From Candidatus Aminicenantota bacterium (GTDB lineage: Bacteria > Acidobacteriota > Aminicenantia > UBA2199): DNA of 64,000 nt. A program made the translations under genes and the position numbers. The notes under the pieces were generated by a model that ran no database searches, was not told where the DNA came from, and was given only the letters and a program-made list of their open reading frames with translations. Of the stretch, positions 34,100-41,684 are shown piece by piece; within the stretch, counting starts at the first letter, position 1; each line of letters starts with the position of its first letter. Location: the NCBI GenBank assembly GCA_026393835.1, contig JAPKZK010000041.1, forward strand, positions 62,001 through 126,000. The letters run 5' to 3'.

Positions 34100-34842
34100 A
34101 TGCATATCCAAAGAAAATAATACCCTTGATCGGAGATAGTTTGATTGGCTTTACAAATGCCAAAGACAACGAAATTATATTAAACCGGATTGTTGGTAAG
34201 GGCTATAACTGCGCCAAAATGGATGAATTACTGGGAATTAATGCCCAGGCCGATCAAAAATATCATAACTTTGAAGTAAAACATGGCGAACGCATCCAGG
34301 CAGCCCTGGATCTGGAGGCAAAACGCACCGAAGAAATGAATTATTATACCAATGACCGTAAACTGGCCTTCCATATCTTCGGCGGCCAACAAGACTTAGC
34401 TGTTCGCAGCCAGTTGGGCATCGATCTGTCCCTTAAAGAAGGTTTAAACGGATTCATCGAACAAGCCCAACAATTTTATGAGACCATTTTGAAGAAAAAA
34501 GAGATATTGTCACGCTTAGATGAGTTTGCAATGACCGCCGAAAAAGTACAAGAAAGATTAAATGGACTTACGGCGCTGCGGGTTTTATTCGATATCCTGG
34601 AGGTCAAGAAAGGTCTTGCGGCCATCGCCCTGAAAGAGCGAACCGTATCCTATAATACATTAAGGGTAGCCTGGCATAAATTTAAAACCGTCTGTCTTAT
34701 CGTCTTCGCAAAAAAACAAGAGCATTTGAAGCTGTTAAATATCAACCCGCCGGCAGTAAGAGTAAGAACAAACAAAAGAACATCAAGTAAAAGGTCCAGG
34801 ACCGCCGAGGTAAAGGTTGAAATGCCGGACGATATAGAATAA
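34096..34842 (+). CDS. Helical protein of unknown function, coupled to the repeat gene
   Basis: A 248-residue, mostly helical protein. Visible features are an N-terminal segment IIPLIGDSLIGFTNAKDNE, long amphipathic helices from residue 50 to 190, and a basic tail (VRTNKRTSSKRSRTAEVK). I recognise no family. GGAG lies eight bases before the ATG, which overlaps the stop of the repeat gene. A 250-bp spacer follows with dispersed repeats at 34881-34942. Confidence 0.6.
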   Translation: MNAYPKKIIPLIGDSLIGFTNAKDNEIILNRIVGKGYNCAKMDELLGINAQADQKYHNFEVKHGERIQAALDLEAKRTEEMNYYTNDRKLAFHIFGGQQDLAVRSQLGIDLSLKEGLNGFIEQAQQFYETILKKKEILSRLDEFAMTAEKVQERLNGLTALRVLFDILEVKKGLAAIALKERTVSYNTLRVAWHKFKTVCLIVFAKKQEHLKLLNINPPAVRVRTNKRTSSKRSRTAEVKVEMPDDIE

Positions 34843-34880
34843 CCGGCTTTACAGTATACAGGAGTTCCGAGCCTGATGGT

Positions 34881-34942
34881 GGAGATTTCTTGTATGTCCC
34901 CTTTCTCTTTTTCTTCGCGGTCCTTCGCGTTCTTCGCGGCTA
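34881..34942. repeat. Two dispersed repeats side by side
   Basis: GATTTCTTGTATGTCCCCTTT (also at 32057) followed by TTCTTCGCGGTCCTTCGCGT (reverse of the GCGAAG family). Confidence 0.7.
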
Positions 34943-35092
34943 TTTTTTTAACGGCACGTTCGGAATTGCAATTTAGAACCGCCGCGGTGTTCTATATTTC
35001 AATTCAAGGCGAAATCAGGCCCCGGATACATTATTATTAGGGAGAGTCGAAAAACTCAAAAATAAAAAATTAAATAATAAGGAGATTAAACG

Positions 35093-35944
35093 ATGAAACA
35101 ATTTAAACAAGTAACCCTGTTAATGGTAATCATTTTTTCGGTTTTCATTTTCAACCTCTATCCCGCGGAAAAAGTAGAGGTCAACAAAACCTTTAAACCC
35201 GCGGCAACCGTCGATATCAAAACCGTCAGCGGCGACTGTATATTCAAAATCGGAAGCGCCGGCGAAATTAAGGTTTCCCTGGTTCATACTTACCCCGCCG
35301 ATACCTTTGAACCTATATTAAAAGAAGAAGGAAACACCCTTATCTTACAAGAAAAATTTCAAGAAGGGAAAAAATGTAATGACGGCAGCGCCACCTGGAC
35401 CGTCACTGTTCCTGCAAAAACCAACATCGAATTCCACTCCGTGTCCGGGGATTTCTCCGCCGCCGGGTTAAACGGAGATATCCACGGCGCCGCGGTATCC
35501 GGCGACGTCAACCTGGAGGATTTAACCGGGAACCTCGGCATAGAAGCCGTCAGCGGCGATATCAAAGTAAATAAGGCAGATGGAGAACTGAAATTAAAAG
35601 CGGTCTCCGGCGATATTAATATCACAGATGCGACGATTAAAGGAACCAGCGCATTTAAATGTGTTTCAGGGGATATCGAGGTTACCCTGGCTAAAACCGC
35701 CGAATATGACCTGGACCTGGCCACGGTATCGGGAGATGTTACGCTGGATTACAACGGGAATCCCATCAAGGGGTATTTTCACTTCAAAGGCCAGAAAGGC
35801 AATATCTCATCCCCGATCCCCTTTGAAAACCCGGAAGAATCCGACAGCCACAATCCGTTTGTTAAGAAATACTTTAAAAAAGACGGCGACTCCCCTAAAA
35901 TTTCAATGGAAACTATCTCCGGGGATTTAAAACTTAAAAAGTAA
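35093..35944 (+). CDS. Exported DUF4097-like beta-helix protein
   Basis: A 283-residue protein with an N-terminal signal segment (TLLMVIIFSVFIFNL) and a regular beta-strand repeat in which VSGD recurs about every 19-22 residues: TVSGDCIF, SVSGDFSA, AVSGDVNL, AVSGDIKV, TVSGDVTL, TISGDLKL. This is the DUF4097 (adhesin-like) plan, a right-handed beta-helix found in many secreted or periplasmic proteins of unknown role. AAGGAG precedes the ATG. It is convergent with rho, with a hairpin terminator between them. Confidence 0.85.
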   Translation: MKQFKQVTLLMVIIFSVFIFNLYPAEKVEVNKTFKPAATVDIKTVSGDCIFKIGSAGEIKVSLVHTYPADTFEPILKEEGNTLILQEKFQEGKKCNDGSATWTVTVPAKTNIEFHSVSGDFSAAGLNGDIHGAAVSGDVNLEDLTGNLGIEAVSGDIKVNKADGELKLKAVSGDINITDATIKGTSAFKCVSGDIEVTLAKTAEYDLDLATVSGDVTLDYNGNPIKGYFHFKGQKGNISSPIPFENPEESDSHNPFVKKYFKKDGDSPKISMETISGDLKLKK

Positions 35945-35975
35945 CGTAAATGAAGAATGATGAATGATGAAGTAG

Positions 35976-36005
35976 GGGCGGACCTGCGTGTCCGCCCTTT
36001 CTTTT
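35976..36005. terminator. Intrinsic terminator between DUF4097-like gene and rho
   Basis: GGGCGGAC (35976-35983) pairs with GTCCGCCC (35990-35997) around a six-base loop, followed by TTTCTTTT. It belongs to the G-rich hairpin family also seen at 31993 and 15803. Confidence 0.7.
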
Positions 36006-36056
36006 GTATTTTGAAAAAAATCTGTGTTAATCCGTGAAATCTGTGGACCTGTGTTT

Positions 36057-37154
36057 TTAAAGCTTCGCTTGAAAGAAATCATTGTTGGTGGGGAATTTTT
36101 CCAGGAATTTGAGAAACAATTCCATTGCCTCTTTGGGTTTAACCCCCGACAGGGCGCGCCGTAACCGGGTAATCTGCTGCAATTCTTCCGGCGAGTAAAG
36201 GAGTTCTTCTTTGCGGGTGCCGCTGGCCGGCAGGTTGATGGCCGGGAAAATGCGGGCTTCGGCAATATTTCGATCCAGGATAATTTCGCTGTTGCCGGTG
36301 CCTTTGAATTCCTCGAATATCAGTTGGTCCATGCGTGAGCCGGTATCCACCAGGACCGTGGCGATAATCGTGAGCGATCCCCCCCCTTCGATGTTGCGCG
36401 CCAGGCCGAAGAAACGGCGCGGGATTTCCATGGCGCCGGCCTGGAGACCGCCGGACATAATACGTCCCTTTTGTTTCGACGAACCCTTCAAATTAAAAGC
36501 CCTGGCCATACGAGTCAGGCTGTCCACCAATACCACCACATCTCGGCCGCATTCCAATTCCGTAATCACATGACCCATTACCAACTGGGTCAGCGCCACA
36601 TGTTCCTGTGTGTCGCGGTCATTGGAACTGGCCATTACTTCGGCGTTTACCGTACGGCGGAAATGGGTGACTTCCTCGGGTCGCTCATCGATGAGCAGGG
36701 CAATAATACGGGTTTGGGGATCGCCGGTGGAAATGCTCTTGGCGATTTGTTCCAGTATAATGGTTTTACCTGCCCTGGGCGGGGAAACGATCAACCCCCG
36801 CGTACCTTTGGCAATTGGGGCCATCAGGTCCACGATGCGCATGGAAGGGTCGCCGGTGACGGAGAGTTTAAACCGCTGGTTGGGATCGATGGCGGTGAGC
36901 CGGGTATAGGGAAGTCGTTTTTGGAATTCCGCCGGTGGAAGTCCGCACACGCTTTCCACCTTCTCCAGGAGAAGTCCTTTGCCGGTTTCGCGCACCGGGC
37001 CGGTAACGGACACTCCCTCTACCAATTGGAATGCTTTGATCAGTTGCGCCGGGACCATTATCTTCCCCGTATCGAGACTAAAAGGTTGACCCGGGTCTAC
37101 CAGGTATGATTTGTCTTTGTAACGTTTCAATAGCCCGCTTCCATTTTGAGCCAT
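36057..37154 (-). CDS. rho: Transcription termination factor Rho, short form
   Basis: A 365-residue hexameric RNA helicase that ends transcripts. The ATP site is PPRAGKT near residue 148, followed by LLIDERPEEV, VDSLTRMARAFN and the R-loop GSGMD-like VDTGSRMDQLIFEEFKGTGN. The RNA-binding cold-shock domain is present at the start (MVPAQLIKAFQLVEG onward), but the N-terminal helical domain of about 50 residues found in the 419-residue E. coli protein is missing. GGAG precedes the ATG and a consensus promoter lies about 95 nt upstream, leaving a leader that may serve autoregulation. Confidence 0.95.
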   Translation of the reverse strand: MAQNGSGLLKRYKDKSYLVDPGQPFSLDTGKIMVPAQLIKAFQLVEGVSVTGPVRETGKGLLLEKVESVCGLPPAEFQKRLPYTRLTAIDPNQRFKLSVTGDPSMRIVDLMAPIAKGTRGLIVSPPRAGKTIILEQIAKSISTGDPQTRIIALLIDERPEEVTHFRRTVNAEVMASSNDRDTQEHVALTQLVMGHVITELECGRDVVVLVDSLTRMARAFNLKGSSKQKGRIMSGGLQAGAMEIPRRFFGLARNIEGGGSLTIIATVLVDTGSRMDQLIFEEFKGTGNSEIILDRNIAEARIFPAINLPASGTRKEELLYSPEELQQITRLRRALSGVKPKEAMELFLKFLEKFPTNNDFFQAKL

Positions 37155-37248
37155 GGCGTACTCCTTATTATTTTATTATATATCCTTTCTCTTCGTATGA
37201 AACTCTTATCTTAACAATTCCAGTTTGAGATCGACGATTGACCTCATA

Positions 37249-37277
37249 ATATTAGTGTTAAAATCACTTTTTGTCAA
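37249..37277 (-). promoter_or_regulatory. Promoter of rho
   Basis: On the minus strand TTGACA (37277-37272), 17-bp spacer, TAATAT (37254-37249), giving a leader of roughly 88 nt. Confidence 0.65.
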
Positions 37278-37313
37278 GCCCCCCCCGGTTTCGCATCATT
37301 TAAATTTGATACC

Positions 37314-37562
37314 TCATCCGGTGTGACCATTAATCCAGATTTCCGACTCCGCCAGGTCTATCTCGTCGTTCCACATCACGGCATAGCCATGCTTGTCTGC
37401 CTTAACAGTACGAAATAACGCTTCGTCTTCTAATGCCTTGAAAGGTTCCTCTCCGAGGAGAGGGTGACAATCGTATATCTTAACGTCCCCATTTTGAAAA
37501 GCGACTTCAATCTTCTTGCCTCGGAGTGGCTTGACATTCCGAATCTTAGGATACATATTCAT
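37314..37562 (-). CDS. DUF2442 protein, second pair
   Basis: An 82-residue DUF2442 member: IRNVKPLRGKKIEVAFQNGD, then YDCHPLLGEEPFKALEDEALF and the common end VMWNDEIDLAESEIWING. The strand order and the match to DUF4160 upstream repeat the arrangement at 24075-24534, but the sequences are different subfamilies. The gene is four bases downstream of its partner. Confidence 0.85.
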   Translation of the reverse strand: MNMYPKIRNVKPLRGKKIEVAFQNGDVKIYDCHPLLGEEPFKALEDEALFRTVKADKHGYAVMWNDEIDLAESEIWINGHTG

Positions 37563-37566
37563 ATTT

Positions 37567-37815
37567 TTACTCCAACCCCGGGAGCTGTATATATTGCTGG
37601 GTTTTCCACATTTCCATCAGTTCCATATTATACGCCTTTGCCCAGCTTTTTATCATCCGTATTGCTCTTGCGGGCATATCACCCTCTATCATCTCCAGGG
37701 TCTTAACATTGAAAACGCCATTGTAGTCACCATAGATCGCATGAAAATGCGGTACCCCATGTTCTTTAAAATACATCTTAATCAGAATTCCATAGAATCG
37801 AGCTATGACCGGCAT
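37567..37815 (-). CDS. DUF4160 protein, second pair
   Basis: An 82-residue DUF4160 member with the typical beginning MPVIARFYGILIKMYFKEHG and PHFHAIYGDY (the HxH core), then MPARAIRMIKSWAKAY near the end. AGGAG precedes the ATG, so unlike the pair at 24.5 kb this one has a normal leader. Function unknown; cassette behaviour is inferred from the pairing. Confidence 0.85.
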   Translation of the reverse strand: MPVIARFYGILIKMYFKEHGVPHFHAIYGDYNGVFNVKTLEMIEGDMPARAIRMIKSWAKAYNMELMEMWKTQQYIQLPGLE

Positions 37816-37985
37816 TGTTGCTCCTATTTTAGCTTCCTAAAACAATCGCGACCTAACATTCTCTTATACCAACTCTACACACTACACAGGAATCAATTTT
37901 AACACAAAAAGAAACATTGTCAAGAACAGGAATCGGCACCGGCATTTCTCATTTTGCCTTTTTTATACAAGCTGCCCCGCCTACA

Positions 37986-38014
37986 TAGACACCGGCGCTT
38001 CGATGTGATATAAT
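37986..38014 (+). promoter_or_regulatory. Extended -10 promoter of DsrC/DsrMK-like operon
   Basis: TAGACA (37986-37991), 17-bp spacer, TGA-TATAAT with the -10 box at 38009-38014. GGAGG follows at 38051. Confidence 0.65.
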
Positions 38015-38063
38015 CCCCCATCTAAACGTGTTTCACACCCCAAAAACAACGGAGGACTCGATC

Positions 38064-38384
38064 ATGCCATTTGTGGATTTTAAAGAAAAAAAGTTAGAAG
38101 TCAATGAAGAAGGTTTCTTAGTTAATTCAGCCCAGTGGAATAAAGAGGTAGCTGAATTCTTTGCCTTGAAAGAGGAAAACATCGCAAACCTGACCGAAGA
38201 TCACTGGGCAGTGATTAATTTTATCCGGGAATACTACCTGGAAAACAACCTGGCCCCCATGGTGCGAAAGGTCTGTAAAACCACCGGGTTTCAACTGAAA
38301 TATATCTATGATCTCTTTCCTTCCGGCCCCGCCAAAGGCGCAGCCAAAATCGCCGGGCTCCCCAAACCCGACGGCTGCGTTTAA
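38064..38384 (+). CDS. DsrC/TusE family sulfur-carrier protein with a single C-terminal cysteine
   Basis: A 106-residue protein of the DsrC/TusE/DsvC family: MPFVDFKEKKLEVNEEGFL at the start, DHWAVINFIREYY and YIYDLFPSGPAKGAAKIAG in the second half, and the flexible arm LPKPDGCV. DsrC that serves sulfite reductase has two arm cysteines, ACKxAGLPKPTGCV; here the first is alanine (GAAKIAG) and only the penultimate cysteine remains, as in TusE-type sulfur relay. It starts an operon with DsrM- and DsrK-like genes, the known redox partners of DsrC. GGAGG precedes the ATG. Confidence 0.9.
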   Translation: MPFVDFKEKKLEVNEEGFLVNSAQWNKEVAEFFALKEENIANLTEDHWAVINFIREYYLENNLAPMVRKVCKTTGFQLKYIYDLFPSGPAKGAAKIAGLPKPDGCV

Positions 38385-38406
38385 TCGTTAGAAAGAGAGG
38401 TTACGT

Positions 38407-39042
38407 ATGCTGACCATTATGAAATTCGGGGTAATCATCGCCTTTCTTTTCTCCCTCGTCTCACTCTCCTTCCTGGTGCTAAAAACCTTTTCCTACGGTA
38501 AGAAAAAACTTTACGCCGAACCCCGTGGCGATGTGAAAAAGGGAATCGTATATGCCTTCGGCAAAGGAATGATGCCCTGGGAAAAAGAAAGTGCAAGAAA
38601 TCACCTGCCTACTTATATCGGCGGGATATTCTATCACACCGGGATTTTTTTGGCCCTGCTTTACCTCCTGGGCGCCATCCAGGTCATCCAACTCCCGGCT
38701 GCCGTTATCCTGTTTTTCCGGGTCCTGTGCCTGGCCGGTTTTCTCTCCGGGCTGGCCCTCCTGGTAAAACGAATTTTCTCCCCGGTTTTGAGGGCCTTAA
38801 GCTGTCCGGATGATTTCGCCGCCAATATTATCGTCGATATCTTCTTAATACTGTCTTTTTTACATACGCTGCGGCCGGCGCCGGATATCACCCTGTTTCT
38901 CTTTGCGTCAGCCGCCATTATGTTTTTGTACATTCCCCTGGGGAAAATTCGCCACTGCTTTTTCTTTTTTTATGTCCGGGTCCTTTTCGGTATCTTTTAC
39001 GGCCGCAGAGGGGTTTTCCCGCACATATCATATAAGGTGTAA
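38407..39042 (+). CDS. DsrM/NarI-like membrane cytochrome b subunit
   Basis: A 211-residue membrane protein with five or six helices (first at residues 8-28, others near 68-90, 96-120, 138-155, 160-178). It has the position and size of DsrM, TmcC or NarI-type subunits, which bind two haem b with histidines and take electrons from quinol; HLPTYIGGIFYHTG and FLHTLRP hold candidate ligands. It lies 22 bp after the DsrC-like gene and three bases before the DsrK-like gene. Low sequence detail, so the assignment rests mainly on context. Confidence 0.7.
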   Translation: MLTIMKFGVIIAFLFSLVSLSFLVLKTFSYGKKKLYAEPRGDVKKGIVYAFGKGMMPWEKESARNHLPTYIGGIFYHTGIFLALLYLLGAIQVIQLPAAVILFFRVLCLAGFLSGLALLVKRIFSPVLRALSCPDDFAANIIVDIFLILSFLHTLRPAPDITLFLFASAAIMFLYIPLGKIRHCFFFFYVRVLFGIFYGRRGVFPHISYKV

Positions 39043-39045
39043 CAA

Positions 39046-40398
39046 ATGAATGAAAATGGAAATAAAAACGAAACCCCAGGGAACAAAGACCCTTTCAATG
39101 AAAAAATAGAGCATTTGAGTGCAGCGGACAGGGAAAAAGCGTTAAAGGCCTTTGGGGAAAAAATAAACCGGGAATATGCGGTTTATTTCAATTCCTGTGT
39201 CCACTGCGGCCTCTGCGCGGATTCCTGCCATTATTATTTAACGCATCAAGATATCCAATCATTACCCGCCTATAAACTGGGCCTGGTTATTGGAATATTC
39301 AAGAAGTATTTCAGCTTCACGGGGAAAAATATGTCCCGCTGGGTGGGGGCGAAGTCTTTCGATAACCAAATGGTAAAAAAATGGGTAGACTCTCTTTACG
39401 GGAGGTGTTCGCTGTGCGGGAGATGCTCGTTGAATTGTTCCATCGGGATAAATATTCCTGCGCTTATCCGGGCGGCCAGGGGCGCATTGACCGCCATCGG
39501 TCTCGTTCCCCCAGGCTTGCAATCGACCATTGAGACCGCCGTTAAAAAAGGCAACAACATGGGCATTGCCAGGGAGGATTGGCTCGACACCGCGTCATGG
39601 CTTGAAGAAGAACTGCAAACGGAGATCGCTGACCCGGCAGCCAGGATACCCATGAACCAAAAAGACGCCCGATACTTTTATACGATTAACCCGCGCGAAG
39701 CCATGTTTTTCCCTTTATCCATCACTGCCGTGGCAAAACTGTTTCACGCCGCGGGAGAAAGCTGGACCCTGGCCGGCGAGGGCTACGATCTCACTAATTA
39801 CGGTCTGTACAGCGGCGATGACGAAACCGCGGGGATGCTGTCGGACCGCCTGGTCCAGGCCATGACAAAATTGGGCTGTAAGACGCTGGTCCTCGGGGAA
39901 TGCGGGCACGGTTTTAAATCCAACCGCTGGGAAGCGCCGGAGTGGCTGGGCAAAAAATACGGTTTCGAAGTGAAAAGTATTCTCGAAGTGGCGGCCGGTT
40001 TCATCCGCGAAGGCCGGATTAAATTGGACCCCTCCAAAAACCGGGAACCTGTCACCCTGCATGATCCGTGTAACCTGGTGCGGATGGGCGGGATCGTGGA
40101 AGAACAGCGTTTCATTTTGAAACATGCCGTAAGTAATTTTATCGAGATGGTCCCCAACCGGGAAAAAAACTTCTGCTGCGGCGGGGGCGGGGGACAACTG
40201 GCAATGACCCAATTCAGCCAGAGGCGTTTAAAGGCCGGCGGAGTAAAAGCGGAGCAGATTCGCAAGACCGGCGCAAAAATCGTGGCCGCCCCCTGCCATA
40301 ACTGCATAGACCAACTGATGGAACTGAATAAGCACTACCGGTTGGATGTCAAAATAAAAACCGTTTGCGAAATCGCCGCCGATGCGTTGGTTTTATAA
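39046..40398 (+). CDS. DsrK/HdrD/TmcB-like iron-sulfur protein
   Basis: A 450-residue protein. Near residues 50-60 and 120-135 lie two 4Fe-4S sites (CVHCGLCADSC and CSLCGRCSLNC); the C-terminal part carries CCG-type cysteine motifs (LHDPCNLVR, NFCCGGGGG and APCHNC), which in HdrB/HdrD bind the cluster that reduces disulfides. Together with the DsrM-like subunit it should form a membrane complex moving electrons between quinol and the DsrC-like carrier. No DsrAB sulfite reductase genes are in the window, so the final acceptor is unknown. Confidence 0.85.
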   Translation: MNENGNKNETPGNKDPFNEKIEHLSAADREKALKAFGEKINREYAVYFNSCVHCGLCADSCHYYLTHQDIQSLPAYKLGLVIGIFKKYFSFTGKNMSRWVGAKSFDNQMVKKWVDSLYGRCSLCGRCSLNCSIGINIPALIRAARGALTAIGLVPPGLQSTIETAVKKGNNMGIAREDWLDTASWLEEELQTEIADPAARIPMNQKDARYFYTINPREAMFFPLSITAVAKLFHAAGESWTLAGEGYDLTNYGLYSGDDETAGMLSDRLVQAMTKLGCKTLVLGECGHGFKSNRWEAPEWLGKKYGFEVKSILEVAAGFIREGRIKLDPSKNREPVTLHDPCNLVRMGGIVEEQRFILKHAVSNFIEMVPNREKNFCCGGGGGQLAMTQFSQRRLKAGGVKAEQIRKTGAKIVAAPCHNCIDQLMELNKHYRLDVKIKTVCEIAADALVL

Positions 40399-40419
40399 CT
40401 AATAAACCTCCTGGTGTAC

Positions 40420-40455
40420 CTTTGCGCCTTCGCGCCTTTGTGGCTATTTTCATGG
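40420..40455. repeat. Dispersed GCGCCTTCGCGCCTTTGTGG repeat
   Basis: A relative of the TTCTTCGCG and CTTGGTGTC-type repeats at 44788 and 47061. Confidence 0.5.
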
Positions 40456-40495
40456 CAAACCGCAAATTACAAACAAAAAAAAATTTTAAAACATC

Positions 40496-40524
40496 TTGAA
40501 AAAGATTTTTTTTTTCTTTACAAT
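40496..40524 (+). promoter_or_regulatory. Promoter of SnoaL-like gene
   Basis: TTGAAA (40496-40501), 17-bp spacer, TACAAT (40519-40524), then AAGGAG at 40550-40555. Confidence 0.65.
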
Positions 40525-40561
40525 GGGGTTTTATCAAAATCGGATTTCAAAGGAGCGTAAA

Positions 40562-41107
40562 ATGAAGAATGCCATTTTAAGTTTGGTCCTTTCGATGGTC
40601 ATCACATTACCCTTCCAATCCTATTTATTCGCACCCACCGAAGGCCTGGAGGGAAAAAACGCCGAACGTTTCAAATACTTAATGGATGAAGGGTGGAACA
40701 AAGGGAAACCGGAGTTGGCGGATGAAGTGGTTTCGCCCCATTGCCTATTTTATATCAATGGAGTTGAAGTGAAACAAACAGGTCCTGAGATGATCAAACA
40801 GGCCATCGCTCAAAATGTGAAAGATTACCCCGGGTTTAATATCTCGATTGAAGACCTCTTCGCCAAAGATGACAAAGTCGTTATGCGTTATGTTTTCCAG
40901 GGGACCTTCCAGAAATTGGCAAAACCGGTGATTCTTCATGCCGTCATTATCGCTCAATTTTCAGAGGGGAAGATTGTAAAAGCATGGACTTACGACAATC
41001 AATGGAGTATCTTTAAGCAGCTTGGGTTTAAGCTGGTGCAGTCGGCCCAGGAAAATAAGGAAAATAACGAAACTAAAGAAACTAAAGAAAATAAGGAAAT
41101 GCCATAA
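40562..41107 (+). CDS. Exported SnoaL-like (NTF2-fold) protein
   Basis: A 181-residue protein with a signal peptide (ILSLVLSMVITLPFQ, cut after SYLFA). The mature part follows the NTF2/SnoaL plan: LMDEGWNKGKPELADEVVSP, an active-site-like FYINGVE, and a final sheet with FSEGKIVKAWTYDNQWSIFKQLG. SnoaL-like domains bind small hydrophobic molecules or catalyse isomerase and cyclase reactions; the role here is open. The tail is rich in Glu, Asn and Lys. The next gene begins in its stop codon (TAATG). Confidence 0.8.
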   Translation: MKNAILSLVLSMVITLPFQSYLFAPTEGLEGKNAERFKYLMDEGWNKGKPELADEVVSPHCLFYINGVEVKQTGPEMIKQAIAQNVKDYPGFNISIEDLFAKDDKVVMRYVFQGTFQKLAKPVILHAVIIAQFSEGKIVKAWTYDNQWSIFKQLGFKLVQSAQENKENNETKETKENKEMP

Positions 41108-41670
41108 TGGAAGTAAAAGGCCGGGCGCTAAAATCGATACAGAAATATGTCCGGGAAAAATTCGGCCAGGAAGGATTCGACCAGTGGTTGGCCGCAATTT
41201 CCACCGAGGCTTATATGGTTTACAGCCTGCCCATAGACGCCAATGCCTGGTTCCCCTTGAAAACGATGCTTATCGATCCGATGGCCAATATTGCGCAGTT
41301 ATTTTATCATTGGAACCTGAAGGATGCGGCCTGGGAGTTCGGCCGGTACAGCGCCGATTTCGGATTAAAAGGCCCTTACCGCCTCCTTATCAAAATCGGC
41401 TCGCCCCAATTTTTTCTCCAAAAAGGCGCTGAATTTATGTCCGCTTACTACAGGCCCAGCAAGATTGAAACAACGGAATACGGCGACGGCTTTGGGGTGG
41501 TGCGTATTACAAAATTCCCTGAAATGGATAAAACCACTGAATGCCGAATCGGCGGCTGGATTCAACGGGCACTGGAAATCAACGGCTGCAAAGATGTAAA
41601 AGTGGATATAACGAAATCGTTAACCACCTTCGATGCTTATACGGAGTTCAAAATAACCTGGTCCACGTAA
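41107..41670 (+). CDS. V4R/DUF2378-like protein, unknown function
   Basis: A 187-residue cytosolic protein starting MEVKGRALKSIQKYVREKFG, with FDQWLAAI, WEFGRYSADFGLKG and a C-terminal beta part VVRITKFPEM and CRIGGWIQRALEING. The layout of an N-terminal helical part and a C-terminal ligand-binding sheet resembles DUF2378 (TIGR02265) and 4-vinyl reductase or heme-NO-binding-like domains. I cannot name the ligand. It is translationally coupled to the SnoaL-like gene (TAATG) and convergent with topA, 14 bp away. Confidence 0.5.
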   Translation: MEVKGRALKSIQKYVREKFGQEGFDQWLAAISTEAYMVYSLPIDANAWFPLKTMLIDPMANIAQLFYHWNLKDAAWEFGRYSADFGLKGPYRLLIKIGSPQFFLQKGAEFMSAYYRPSKIETTEYGDGFGVVRITKFPEMDKTTECRIGGWIQRALEINGCKDVKVDITKSLTTFDAYTEFKITWST

Positions 41671-41684
41671 GAATCCGGGTTAAA

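Noticed and set aside
38064..40398. Operon considered as evidence for dissimilatory sulfate reduction
   Set aside because: No sulfite reductase or APS reductase genes are seen and the carrier lacks the second arm cysteine, so the claim cannot be supported from this window.
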